A stretch of DNA of 64,000 nucleotides from Heracleum sosnowskyi (GCA_030848705.1 CM061244.1:51749190-51813189); one strand, 5' to 3'; positions 45,184-56,245 are shown, counted from the stretch's first letter. Translations and numbers: made by a program. Notes: generated by a model not told the origin, from the sequence alone.

Positions 45184-47453
45184 AGATACGGGTTAGACTC
45201 AAAATCTATCCATGTTTGATTGTTTAATGCTCATGATTCCTTGCATATATTAACTGTTATGAGTACCAGTGTCATAAACTCTGTCGGTTAAACTCTGATG
45301 CTAAACTCTGTGAGTCATAAAAAGTTGGTCATACTCTGAATGTTACAGTTTAAATGCTATACTCTGATTGTAATTTTGTCTGGAACATATGGACCAATGA
45401 AGAAATTTGTATGAAGCATAATTCTCAGTAAGTAATTGTGAATCCTTAAGAGTTGATAGATTCTGATCTCAAATATGTGCAGTAAGCTAACACAGCATGA
45501 TACTGTCTCTATATTTATAGCATCTCTTAGTTTATTGATCCTATATACTGAGTCTGTATTAGCTGTTTGCATCTTCTCTCATAAGTTAATTATAATTACT
45601 GATGAAAAGTCTAAACTCTGATTATTCATTGCAATTAATTCACCCTCCAATCAATAGATGCCAAACAAAGCACAAATTCCTTTGAGATCATGGTGTGCCT
45701 AGGAAGATCCAGGAACTTATTGTATGAAATAAGGGCTAAAATCTTTGATTTTTGGTGACTAGTGCCAACCACTGATTACTGGAAAAATAAAAAAATAAAA
45801 ATAAAAATAAAAAAATAAAAAATAAAAAATAAAAATATATATATAATAAAGGGGGTGAAAAATAAAAGACATATCCAAATGAAAGGATATCAGTAATACA
45901 GAGTTTAGATAGAAAAATCAGTGTCTATCTTATACATGAGAGTTTAGGCAACCAGTTTTTACTACTTTAGTTTGTGGATTTTATGCACTTTGAGATGATC
46001 TAAATACTGATTTCGGTAAACTCTGCTACTACACACACATATTTTCACAACTGTACAGATTGAGAAAAGAGTTTATTGACAAAGAAGGACAAATGGTAAA
46101 CACTGATGTATTGTGTGAAATACGCCGAGGTTACTTTGTTTTAATCTCTGATGGTTAAAATAATCTCTTTGTTTCAGACATTTTATAACTTTGAGATTAG
46201 CCATTTGTTTTTCGGAAAAAGTATGATTGAACGGAGAAAAGAAAGAGTGTGTTTGATAAGTCCTGATAGTGATTCGTAATGCTGCTGAGTATGTTAGTTT
46301 ATTGTTTAAAGTGATATCATTTCTTTCACTTTACAATTACTATGCAAAATTGATAATACTGATATGTAAAGAAACAAATTTTTTTTCATTAATTGATTCA
46401 AATTTACATTCAGACCATTTCATACTCATGTTTAGCTAAACTTTCTGGTACATACTAATCACTATGGTTACAAAAGAGAAGATCTATTTAACCAGGACAA
46501 GTATTTGAATGCTACAACTGAAGCAGAAGAGCTAGAGCCAGAAGCTATTGTGCTCTATTACTTCTGATGATCACTACCCAGTTGTTCAACTGATCATTAT
46601 ACCATCTGGGATTGCTTGACAACATCCTGAAGATGAATCATCATCATCATCTTCCTGGATTCTCTTTCTGCTTTGCAGCTTGCAGGATTCCAAGAAGATT
46701 GTCTCCTCAGTACCCATCAGGAAGCTCTGCTGGAAGAGCATCATACAAATCTCCATAGTATGATCGTCTGCCAGGATGGGCACATCATATGGACCGGGAC
46801 GGATGATGTGCACATAAGGATTAGAGATCGGTCCTTCCTCTATTTCATCATCTGCTATAAGACCTTCATCATTCAGAAAAGACAGAACAAGAAACTCATC
46901 GATGATATAGTTTGCTTGTTGATGCCAGTTCATGTTCACGAATGATTCTACATCCATGAATTCAAAGGTTCCTGCCATTTGGTGTATGGTAATTTTAAGA
47001 TATGAAGCCTGTTGTTAAAATGCTTCGGTTTTTAAAGCATTCAACAAGGTAACTGAAAGGTTTTTCCTTGAATCGAAGCGCTTGGGATAATAAGGTGCGG
47101 AGTTTCAAGACAGTCATTATTATTCTGACTGTTGAGCTCCTTTGTACTTTATTATTAAAATTGATAATTTTATTATTATTAATTTTTTTTAAGCGGATAT
47201 TTTGAGTGTTATATGTGATGCCAGGTGTCTCCACGTCTGCACGTGTATTGGAAGTTGTTAGACACAGCTGTCAGCGTATGCACGTTTGACATCTGTCCCA
47301 CTAACATACTTTTAATCGTTACAGTTCCTATTTAATACACTACATACACACGATTCAATCTTTTACGCACCTCATCTTTTCATAAGCTTTTACTCACACA
47401 CAAACACTCAAACACTTTCAAAGCCCAGTTCTTCTTGTTTTCCAATCTTACTA
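45184..47453 (+). other. Spacer between pol and third ORF, element B
   Basis: The first kilobase matches the spacer of A: ACTCTG-word cluster (45275-45370), conserved blocks (45491-45572 and about 45665-45790), an A-rich tract (45783-45845) and an acceptor-like TTTGTTTCAG ending at 46177. About 46260-47235 has no counterpart in A and carries an antisense ORF. The third-ORF leader then resumes. Confidence 0.75.
46586..46978 (-). other. Antisense ORF of 130 codons inside a B-specific insertion
   Basis: From MAGTFEFMDVESF to IPDGIMIS, acidic, with a RKRIQEDDDDDSSS stretch. I do not recognise the family. It lies within the ~975-bp segment missing from A, so it could be captured foreign or host sequence, or chance. 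Coding status is unproven. Confidence 0.35.
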
Positions 47454-50400
47454 ATGGCAACTACAGCGTTTATTGCTTCTGAATTAGAATTTGTTCCCAA
47501 CAATTATTCTGCTCCTGTAGCAAATGAGAACGCACCGGAGGCGTTTCATTTGATTCAGAGGTTCTTGTTACACTCTGATATCGGTACTGCTCTAACCGCA
47601 CCATCGAAGCTGTCTGCGACTCAAATTCGAACTTTTTGGCAGACAGGTACTTATGATAATGGAGGAGAGTCTGGATCGCCATCTATAATTTTTGAGTTTC
47701 AAGGAGATGAATTTGTTGTTACTCCTACTACTGTTCGTGATGCTTTGGGTCTTGAAGATTTCAATGCATTCACAATCTCTATTGGAGACTCTGAGCTAGT
47801 CAGAATGATGAGCGAGATAGGCTACACTGGACCTTTGACAAAGATAGGTCAACTCAAAAGGCCATTTTTGCGCAAGGAGTGGAGCTTCTTTTTCGATTGC
47901 ATTACTCGGGCTTTTGGAAAGAAGTGCACCAATTGGGATGCGATTCCCACGGATAGTCTACAGATCGGGTATTCTCTTCTCTATGGCAGTCAATTTGATG
48001 TTGCTAGATTAGTTTTAACTAATATTGGTGAGAAAATGCTAGAGAATAGAAATGTTGTTTATTTCTCTAGGTTTTGTCAATTGATATTCAATTTTTGCTG
48101 CCCAAATGTTGAGATAGTAGAGGATGATGTTATACTTTCGTTTAAACTGCACAAACGTATATTTTCTGACCTTATCAACAAGGACAACAAGAAAGGAGAA
48201 GTTGGTCCTTTAATGTTGCCTGCATCAGTGCAACAATTTCTTGACAACTTACAACAACAACAAGTCTCAACTGCTGAAGCTGGACCTTCTGTGTCTCAAC
48301 CACAGAGGTCAAAGAGTTCCAAAGTTCGAGCAGTTAAGTCTGGTTTGCAACAAACTGAAGCTGAGGTATCAAATGTTGATGCTGTGCCTCAGAGAAAAAG
48401 ATTGAAGAAAAGGCGAGCCCAAAGGGCAAAGTCTGTTGCTGCTGATTCTATTGTAGACTCAGAAACTGAAGCTGATGAAGAAACTCTTCATCAGAGAAAG
48501 AGAAGACTAGTTGCTGATCAACTTTTTGGTGATATCATTGCCAATATGGACAAAGAACCTGAGGACACTGAAGCTCCTAGATCAGAGAATGAGGAGATTG
48601 TGATTACAACTGTTCCTTCAAGTACTCCTGCAATTGTTGTTGAGGAGGATATTCTAACTGCTGAGGATGCTGCAAATCCTGAAACTATTATGATGGATTT
48701 TGAAACAGAAGCTCCTACATCAAAAGCTGATGATGTAGTTGAGGAAGCTGCTGCATACTCTGACAGCAGGATTGTGGATCATGAAGATACTGTACTGGAA
48801 GCTGATCAAGCTACTACTGAATTAGTAGAACCTATTGCTTCTCACACATAAATCATTTCTCTTGATTTTGAGAAAGGTGAGGAAGTTGATCAGATTAGAG
48901 TTGATCCAGTTCCAGAAGCTGTTGCTGTACATGCTGATGCAACAGATAATGATCATGAGGATATTGTTTTCCTTGAAACTTGGCAACAATCAGTTGTTGA
49001 GATTGTTCAGAGAGAAGCAGAGGTTACTGTTCCAGCAAACTCTGATGTTCCTCAAACTGTAGCAGATCAAGTACCTGATGCAACTGCACAGTTAATTGAT
49101 GAAATCACTGCTGAAAATGTGCTTGAAGATATTCACAGAGAGGATGACAATGCTGAAGCTAGTCCTGCTCATTCAAACTCTGATATTCAAGTGGAAGTTT
49201 CTGATCTTCAAGCAAATTCTACTGAAGAGAGAGAAGTTCAAAGGGCTGCTTCTGAGCATTTTCAGAATATGTACTACAATACATGGACTAATGCAGATTG
49301 TGTCTTTCCAGCACAACGGGCTGCAGATTTTCTATCTGATTCTGTTAAGAAGATTACAAATCCTGATGTCCTTACGAGCTTACAGGCAACTGTTATTCAA
49401 GTCAAATCTCTCAATAATAGATTTGATGAGAATCAACAAATGCTTACAAAACTGAGGAATGAAGTAAGTCTGAGGGATCTTACTTTAAAGGCTGACAGAA
49501 CTTCTTACTATGCCATGTTCAAGCAGCAAGCCAGGGATTCTGAAGAAATCAAGAAGAGGCTTGGGACAGTTGAGGACAACCAGAATGCTATGTCTGCTCA
49601 ACTGACTTCCATTTCTACTGCGCTTGAATTGCTGACATCAGTACTACTTTCTGATGATGTCAAAAAGGGGGAGAGTATACCTAAAGACAAATGCAAAGAT
49701 ACTCAAACTCTGAGACGGAAGGATGATTCTACTGATGGGGGAAGCAGAGGAAATGAAAGAAGGATTTCTGCTCAAAGGCAAAGACGTGTAATAAACTCTG
49801 GTGGTCAATCTACTTCAAACCTCAACAAAAGTTTAGTTGTTTCAGCTAACCCATCTACTGATGAAGAGATTGCTTCTAGGATCTTTATTAAAGAGCATGG
49901 AAAGGAAGTTACTATTGAAGATATCCAGGCTGAAGAACAGATGCTTGCTGAGGAACACAAGAAAAATCTTGAAGCTGGAATCTACAAGAAACAGGAAATC
50001 AAGGCTCCTAGGAAGAAAGAAGTTGGTATTTCTATCAAAGAGAATACACAACAGAGTATACAATATACAAGGAGACCTGTGATTAGAAACTCTGATAAGG
50101 GTAAAGGCAAAATGATTGAAGAGCCTAACCTGAAGAAGAAAGATAATTCAACCTCTGACATTGCTCAAGTTGAAACAAGATTAGCAAAATCAACCTCTGA
50201 CGCTGCTCAAGTTGATGATACTATTGAAGTTAAGCCAGCCTCTGACAAGGCTCAAGCTGTGCAAACTCAGCTAGCTCCTCAACTCAAAGGTTTCTTAAGA
50301 CCTGTACTATCTGAAACTCTGACACTTCAACCTGTGGATTTTTCTCAAACCAGGACTGTACTTGGAAAAGAATCTTATGATAAGTCTGGTTTAGGTTCAC

Positions 50401-51050
50401 ATAGGGAGAAGAGAATAAATAACAGATCTCAAGACAATATTTCACTGGCAGGATCTGGTATTGGGGGTACACAAGAAAATCTTGATAAGTTAGAATCTGT
50501 TCAATTGATTTTTCACAGAGTCTTGAAGAAGCAGTTTCTGTTATACTTCATGAGTGATGGAAGTGTTTATAGAGTTGGAGAATCTGATGTAAATCTCAAA
50601 TCATGGGAAGAACTTGAATATGTACTTTATCTGTTGAAAGTTAAGAACAGACACACCCATAATGTTGCTCAAATCTTAAGAGAAAAGATGCTGAGATCAA
50701 AAGTGATGCTTGGAGGAGGAGAAGTCTCAAATGCTTATATTCCAAAGTATAGAGATCATGCTGGAAAGTTGGTGAAGATGAAGAAAAACAGTGCTAGATT
50801 TAAAACTGCACTTGGAATAAAAGTCTTAGAATTCAACTTAGAGTCAGATAAAGCTCAGTACATTCGGTTAGGAAATGACATGAAGAAGAACAGTATCTAT
50901 TCTCTGAGGGCTGCCATATATCAAACTGGTGAAGGAGATCCAGAGTATAAGGAGCTGAAAGAGATTATGATAGCTGAACTTGAGAATGCTGAGAGAAGAC
51001 TGCTAATTGATTATCTCAGGACTGTACCTGATATTGAAGAAGTCAAGTAA
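47454..51050 (+). pseudogene. Third ORF of element B, one in-frame TAA
   Basis: A single frame of 1,199 codons broken only by TAA at 48849-48851 (465 codons before, the rest open after). It is homologous to A throughout: N-terminal ~270-residue domain with RKEWSFFFDCITRAFGKKC, basic clusters KRLKKRR and HQRKRR, acidic region, coiled coil ending DDVKKGES, and the C-terminal domain with SLRAAIYQTGEGD. In A the corresponding codon is a glutamate. Because the LTRs are identical, the stop is either inherited from the parent, very recent, or tolerated or read through. No signal peptide or membrane segment is visible. Confidence 0.85.
49655..49674 (+). promoter_or_regulatory. Candidate internal polypurine tract in third ORF (element B)
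   Basis: Same 20-nt purine-rich word as in A and C, about 1.5 kb before the 3' LTR. Confidence 0.45.
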
Positions 51051-51201
51051 AGTCTGACTGTAAGTTTTTAATATTTTCTATTCTAAGTCAAATTTAAACT
51101 CTGTTTTAAATTAAACTCTGTTATATGTTAAACACTGCATTTGTTAAATGGTTTTGACATCATCAATTATATGTTTAACTTGTACATTTTATTATGAACA
51201 A

Positions 51202-51213
51202 GTTGGGGGAGAT
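51202..51213 (+). other. Polypurine tract of element B
   Basis: GTTGGGGGAGAT immediately before the 3' LTR. Confidence 0.9.
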
Positions 51214-51758
51214 TGTTAGATATAATTGCTAATGTTTGTTTATCAGTGTTTAAGCAACAGGTACTGACAAGAGTTTATCAGAAGCCAGTCAGAGTTTAGT
51301 TAAACTCTGACAGGGTGAAGAGTTTAATTGAAGCCGGTCAGAGTTTATTTAAAGTCTGACAAGGTGATAGTTGTATTAGCTGTCGGTGCTGAATTGAAGA
51401 TTCTAGAAGCAATATATTCTGAAGATGGAAAGAAGCAGAATATATTGATACAGCTAAGGAAACGGAATAGAAGACTGAAGCAATCCTTAATTGATATAAA
51501 TTGTATAGCTGATTTATAGGAATATCAATTAGATAAGGATTGTATGTAGCTGTGTACTATATAAACACAGATAGGTTATCCCTAGAAGGGACGCGATTAT
51601 TGATATATTATTATTGTAACCTAGAAGCTCTTTGTGATTCATTAACATCATAAAGAGAGAAGCTGTTAATATAAATACAGTTTATTGATTCATAAACAGT
51701 GTTCTTAATTATCGTTATTCTCATACATACTTGATTATATTGTGTATTCGGCCTAACA
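51214..51758 (+). repeat. 3' LTR of element B (545 bp)
   Basis: Same length as the 5' LTR, and no difference was found on reading. It ends CGGCCTAACA, followed by the AGCTT target duplication. Confidence 0.97.
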
Positions 51759-51763
51759 AGCTT

Positions 51764-52057
51764 CATAGGACACGTGTTGATATTGATAGGTTTAGCTTAC
51801 TTAATCTATTTATCAATCCATTCTCTGTAATCACTCGAGAAACTGAAGCTCAAGAAAACCAACATTTTTCTTGAGGTTGTAGCAACCCATTGCAAAATAA
51901 ATAAAACATTTATTTTTCTGAGAATTACTCGTGTGTCTACTTGTGTTTGCATTAGATAAACTGATAATCCTAAATCTTAGTTTTTGTTGTTGGAACATAG
52001 ATTGAGATTTATCAGTATTGCATTCAACCCCCCTTATGCAATTGTCAAGGACCAACA
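51764..52057 (+). repeat. 5' LTR of element J, right part
   Basis: It continues the J LTR after the B insertion and ends GGACCAACA before a TGGTATCAGAGC primer site (52060-52071). The reconstructed LTR is about 423 bp. Confidence 0.87.
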
Positions 52058-52059
52058 AC

Positions 52060-52071
52060 TGGTATCAGAGC
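52060..52071 (+). other. Primer-binding site of element J
   Basis: TGGTATCAGAGC, 2 nt after the LTR end. Confidence 0.92.
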
Positions 52072-52099
52072 AGACAGATTGTTCTACAAATCTGAGATC

Positions 52100-53323
52100 A
52101 TGACAAGTATGCAGAAGTCAAGTAGCATAAAGATTCCAGCTTTTGATAAAGAGAACTACAATGTATGGAAAAGAAAAATCATGTTGTTTATCAAAGCTGC
52201 AAATCCATTATACTTGGGTATCCTCCAGAATGGTCCCTTCGTACCACGAAAGGAAATCGAAGCCTCAACTGTGGATGGTGTTCTTGTTCCAGCCTACTGG
52301 GTCAACAAATTACCTTCAGAGTTTTTGGAGCCAGAAAAAGAGAAGGTAGCCTTGGATGATTACTTGCAACTCATCCTACTGGATGCTCTCACTTTGGACA
52401 AAGCCATGTGTGGGAACGTCACTGGGTGCTCATCATCCAAGGATATGTGGAACAAGATCGAGTTGCTATGTGAAGGAAGTGAAGAAGTGAAAGACAATCA
52501 GAGACAAATCCTTATCTCACAGTATGAAGCCTTCATGTCAAAGTTAGGAGAAGACCTAACAACAATGTTTGAGAGGTTTAGCAAACTGATGACAGAGCTA
52601 CAGATTCATGGCAAGTACTATGATAGGAAGGAGCTAAATGTCAAGTTCTTACTCACACTTCCTGAGCATCTTGAGCACAAAGTAACTGCCATAAGAGAAG
52701 GAAGAAATCTAAACAATATTTCTCTTGAAACTTTATATGGTGTTCTTAAATCATATGAGCTAGAGTTTTTCCAGAAAAGAGCTATTCTAGCTGGATCCAG
52801 AGGAAAGATGACTAATATGTCAGGTGCTCTCGTGGCTCATGTTCCAAGAATCACTCAACGTAGTGAAGAAACACAAATCACACAACCTGCTCCAGCCCCT
52901 ACTCTAAAGATTGAAGAGGTTGTGGATGATGAAGAGAAAGTTTTACTGTAGATAACTGATGTTGAAGATGAAGATTTCTACTCCCTAGAAGAAATGGAGA
53001 AGATGGATAATCCAACTATGGCTTACATGGCTAAGAAATTCAAGAACATAAGATTCAAGAGAAACAAGCCATTTAAGCCTCAAGGTCAAACATCAAGGTT
53101 CAGCAGAGGGAATTCTTCCAAGGTTGAAGGTGGTGCCATAAGAGGTGGTTACAAAACAGGGATGGTGGATAGATCCAAGTTCAGGAATTGAGTGCAGAAA
53201 TGTTCAATGTTCACACTAGTCTAACTGCAGCTAATGAAGAAATTGCTAGGTTAACTAAATTGAATGAAACACTCACTTCTGAAAATGATTTGCTTTTGTT
53301 GAAGACCAGTCGTTTAGAATCTT
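52100..53323 (+). pseudogene. gag: Copia gag of element J, broken
   Basis: It starts MTSMQKSSSIKIPAFDKENY and shows the full gag domain (KRKIMLFIKAANPLYLG, FERFSKLMTELQ, FLLTLPEHLEHKV). TAG at 52949-52951 interrupts it. The frame then continues through a basic stretch to a stop at 53189-53191 without the usual zinc knuckle. From 53200 a different frame encodes a coiled coil (LTAANEEIARLTKLNETLT), equivalent to the intron-encoded coiled coil of B. D begins at 53324. It is a different subfamily from A-E. Confidence 0.87.
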
Positions 53324-53909
53324 TGTTAGATCAGGATTCAATGATCGTCAGGATCTAGACTCAACTGATCAGGATTGCTGACGTCATCGGTATAACATGG
53401 TCATCAGTATTTGATCAAGTGTCAGTATCAGGATTGTCATCAGGATATCTACATAAGGACTGGGATCAGGATTGATCATCGAACTGGAAGCTGATCAGGA
53501 TTTCTATTTCGAGTTATATTTGGAGTCTAGTTAAATAAGGAAGCTTATTTTGTCGGTTCCTTATTTATAGTAATGAAGCTATCAATTTAGGATAAGTTTC
53601 AATCTTTGTAATTGATTAGGACTTATCATGTAATTGATAGAGAAGCTGTGTAGTATATAAACACGGTTTTAGGTTTCGATTTATGTGACAGAGAGAGAGA
53701 ACATAATCGGATTACACACTCGAGTATCTTTGTAACCTAGAAGCTCTCAAGAACATCAGAATTTCTTGAAAGAGTTTGTAAACAGTTTTATATCAGATTT
53801 AATAAAGCTGTTATTATTCTTTCATATCTGTGATATATACTTTGATAAGTCGAGAATCTTATACAATTGTATTCAACCCCCTTCTACAATTGTTTATTAC
53901 TGGGCAACA
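53324..53909 (+). repeat. 5' LTR of element D (586 bp)
   Basis: TGTTAGATCAGGATTC...TTACTGGGCAACA, clearly the same family as the C LTR. TATATAAA at 53654-53661. The first 250 bp are dense in CAGGATT words. Confidence 0.93.
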
Positions 53910-53911
53910 AT

Positions 53912-53923
53912 TGGTATCAAAGC
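53912..53923 (+). other. Primer-binding site of element D, one mismatch
   Basis: TGGTATCAAAGC: one base differs from TGGTATCAGAGC found in B, C, G and J. Confidence 0.85.
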
Positions 53924-53958
53924 AGACTGATTTAAATTTGAATCAGATACGATCTAAG

Positions 53959-56223
53959 ATGTCGACAACCAAGTATGAAAGCATGAAAATTCCCATTCTG
54001 AAGAAATCAGAATATCCAACATGGAAGGTAAAGATGTTGATGTACCTGGAGGCTATGGATCCTGATTATTTGGACAGGATTCGTGATGGAACATATATTC
54101 CTACCAGAATCATAGAACGAACAGAAACTGTACCAGAACACTATGTGGCCAAGGCTAAGAGTGAATGGACTCCAGAAGAAACAGCTCATGTACTCAGGGA
54201 GGCAAAGATAAAGAACATCTTGCACAATAGTCTTGATGTTGTCATGACCAACAGAGTGATTGCATGCAAGTCTGCAAAAGAAATCTGGGATACTTTGGAA
54301 ACTCAATTCCAGGGATCTGCGTCTGTCAAGAAAAATAGAAGGGCTCTTTTAATTCAAGAATATGAACAATTTGATGCAAGACCTGATGAGAGCCTGACTG
54401 ATTTATATGATAGATTTCTGACACTCCTGAACAATCTATCTTTAGTTGGCAAGGAATATGTTTCTGAAGATTCAAATACCAAGTTTCTGAGAGCTTTACC
54501 AGAAGAATGGGATACTCAAACTTCTATCATTAGACATCAGTATGATCTAAACACTGTGTCTCTTGATGAAGTCTATGGAATGCTAAGAACTCATGATCTT
54601 GAAGTTCAACAGAGAAAGAATAAGAAAAGCAGCAAGGCAAAGACCATTGCCTTGAATGTAGAGGCTAAATCAAAAGGAAAATCTATGGAGGTCTCTAGAA
54701 GGAAATCAAGAATAGTTGAGTCAGATCCCGATGACTCTTCATCAGATACTGATGGAAATCCTGATGCCAATACTGATGATGACTCTTCTGACTCATACAT
54801 GGAAGAGATTGTTGCTATGATTGTCAGAGGCTTCAAAAAGATGAAGTTCAGGAAGGCTAGAAGACAAGGCAACTTCCAGAAAAGGACCTTCAATGCAGAC
54901 AAAGACAAGTATATCAAAAAGGACAGCAAGGGTAGCAAATTTGACAAGTCAAAGGTTAGATGCTACAAGTGTAATAGTATGGGACACTTTGCTAGTGAGT
55001 GCAAGAAGACAAAGGCACTCATCACATCAAGCAAGGATTGGATGGACTCTTCCTCAGAATCTGATACTGAGGTGGTCAACTATGCCCTAATGGCCAATAC
55101 TGATGAAACTGCTATTCCTGATGATAAGGTACTAAATATTGTCTTTGATTTTGATATTGATAATGCTTCTGAGTTAAGACATTTTCTAAAGTCATTGCAT
55201 ATTAGCTTTAGATGTCAAACTGCTGAAAATACTAGAATCTTATCTGAGATGTCTGAACTTAGGAAAAGGAATGGGCATTTAGAAGCTGAATTTTCTCGCA
55301 TGCAAAAAGTACAGATAGAATGTGATAATGCTAAACACATGTACTTAGAGATGAAACTTAAATGTACTGCTCTTGAAAAGGAACTTGAATATGCTAATGA
55401 GAAAATGAGAACCTGGACAGACTCTGGTAGAAAATTTCATGAGATTAATACCTCTAAGAATTGGAAAGAGTGTCTAGGTTATAAGTCAGATGAAGATAAG
55501 AAATTGAAAGAGAAAATTATTGTTGATGAGACAGTTAGTCCAAAAACCTATAGACATGTTATAGACAAAACCAAATCTAAGATTACTCCTGTTAATTTTG
55601 TTCAAAGTGTTAAACTTATTAAGTCTAAACCTGTCATGAGTAAAGATACAAAGAATGTAGGTTTACTGTCTCAGAAACAACTCAAGGATAAGATCTGTGA
55701 AGTTACAGATAAGAAGAAAGAAGCTACTGTTAAGAGAAACATGAATGGTAAAATTGGGATTAATAAAGAGAATGGTTATAAATATATCCCAAATGCACCT
55801 AGGAAATGTTGTTTTACCTGTGGTAACTCTAATCATCTTGCCATTGATTGTAAAAAGAGTTTAAAGAAAAGTACTGAAATTCCTATTTCTGATGTCAGGA
55901 GTAGATCAGTATTTTATAAACCACAGAAGTCCTGTTTTCATTGTGGTAGTATATGGCATTCTATTTATACTTGTGCAGAATACCATGATTTGTACTATAA
56001 CTTTTATGATCCATTGCCTAAGTTTGATAAAAGTACAAAGTCTGGTAGAATTGAGAATGTCACAGTGAAGCATGCTTTTGTTAATACTGATACTGACAAA
56101 GCAAATCCTGATGGAGTTAATCTTGTCATGACTGCTAAAGTCAGACAGTCTTCTGTTGTTAAAATTAATAAATTGCATGGAAAAGGAACCCAACATGTGT
56201 GGGTTCCTAAATGTTCTAACTAG
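53959..56223 (+). CDS. gag: Long Gag of element D (unspliced RNA, about 754 aa)
   Basis: It starts at ATG 53959 (MSTTKYESMKIP), the same start as C and downstream of the primer site; an in-frame ATG at 53830 lies inside the LTR. Gag domain ~10-230, S/D-rich region, and knuckle CYKCNSMGHFASEC in exon 1 (390 codons, ending DDK). The intron-encoded part has a coiled coil (LRKRNGHLEAEFSRMQ...), knuckles CFTCGNSNHLAIDC and CFHCGSIWHSIYTC, and a tail HVWVPKCSN. The stop is 22 nt before the predicted acceptor. The reading frame is intact although pol is dead. Confidence 0.9.
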   Translation: MSTTKYESMKIPILKKSEYPTWKVKMLMYLEAMDPDYLDRIRDGTYIPTRIIERTETVPEHYVAKAKSEWTPEETAHVLREAKIKNILHNSLDVVMTNRVIACKSAKEIWDTLETQFQGSASVKKNRRALLIQEYEQFDARPDESLTDLYDRFLTLLNNLSLVGKEYVSEDSNTKFLRALPEEWDTQTSIIRHQYDLNTVSLDEVYGMLRTHDLEVQQRKNKKSSKAKTIALNVEAKSKGKSMEVSRRKSRIVESDPDDSSSDTDGNPDANTDDDSSDSYMEEIVAMIVRGFKKMKFRKARRQGNFQKRTFNADKDKYIKKDSKGSKFDKSKVRCYKCNSMGHFASECKKTKALITSSKDWMDSSSESDTEVVNYALMANTDETAIPDDKVLNIVFDFDIDNASELRHFLKSLHISFRCQTAENTRILSEMSELRKRNGHLEAEFSRMQKVQIECDNAKHMYLEMKLKCTALEKELEYANEKMRTWTDSGRKFHEINTSKNWKECLGYKSDEDKKLKEKIIVDETVSPKTYRHVIDKTKSKITPVNFVQSVKLIKSKPVMSKDTKNVGLLSQKQLKDKICEVTDKKKEATVKRNMNGKIGINKENGYKYIPNAPRKCCFTCGNSNHLAIDCKKSLKKSTEIPISDVRSRSVFYKPQKSCFHCGSIWHSIYTCAEYHDLYYNFYDPLPKFDKSTKSGRIENVTVKHAFVNTDTDKANPDGVNLVMTAKVRQSSVVKINKLHGKGTQHVWVPKCSN

Positions 56224-56245
56224 TGTGTTTCTATTCTGATTGCAG
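55129..56245 (+). other. Predicted gag-pol intron of element D (1,117 bp, phase 0)
   Basis: Donor GATAAG|GTACTA; acceptor TATTCTGATTGCAG|GG with a pyrimidine-rich lead. Both ends fall on codon boundaries. Removing it joins DDK to [13 protein letters not shown]. Element C has exactly this junction ([16 protein letters not shown]) in genomic DNA. The pol frame is closed by TGA at 56237-56239. Confidence 0.78.

Larger units (their letters stand above)
38917..51758 (+). mobile_element. Element B: complete, young SIRE-type Copia retrotransposon (12,842 bp)
   Basis: It is bounded by two 545-bp LTRs that I read as identical and by perfect 5-bp target duplications AGCTT (38912-38916 and 51759-51763). 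It contains a primer site, gag, an open pol, a long spacer, a third ORF with one stop codon, and a polypurine tract. The identical LTRs imply recent insertion. Gag and pol look intact if the predicted 1,111-bp intron is removed. It is the best candidate in the window for an element able to express its own proteins. Confidence 0.97.
38788..53323 (+). mobile_element. Element J: SIRE-type Copia retrotransposon, interrupted by B and truncated by D
   Basis: J is present as 38788-38916 and 51764-53323. Its 5' LTR (TGTTAGCTTAAAATAG...GGACCAACA) is split by B, whose duplication AGCTT is on both sides. After the LTR come a TGGTATCAGAGC primer site and a broken gag. D inserted in the coiled-coil-coding part (53324). 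Pol and the 3' LTR are not in the window. Confidence 0.9.
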
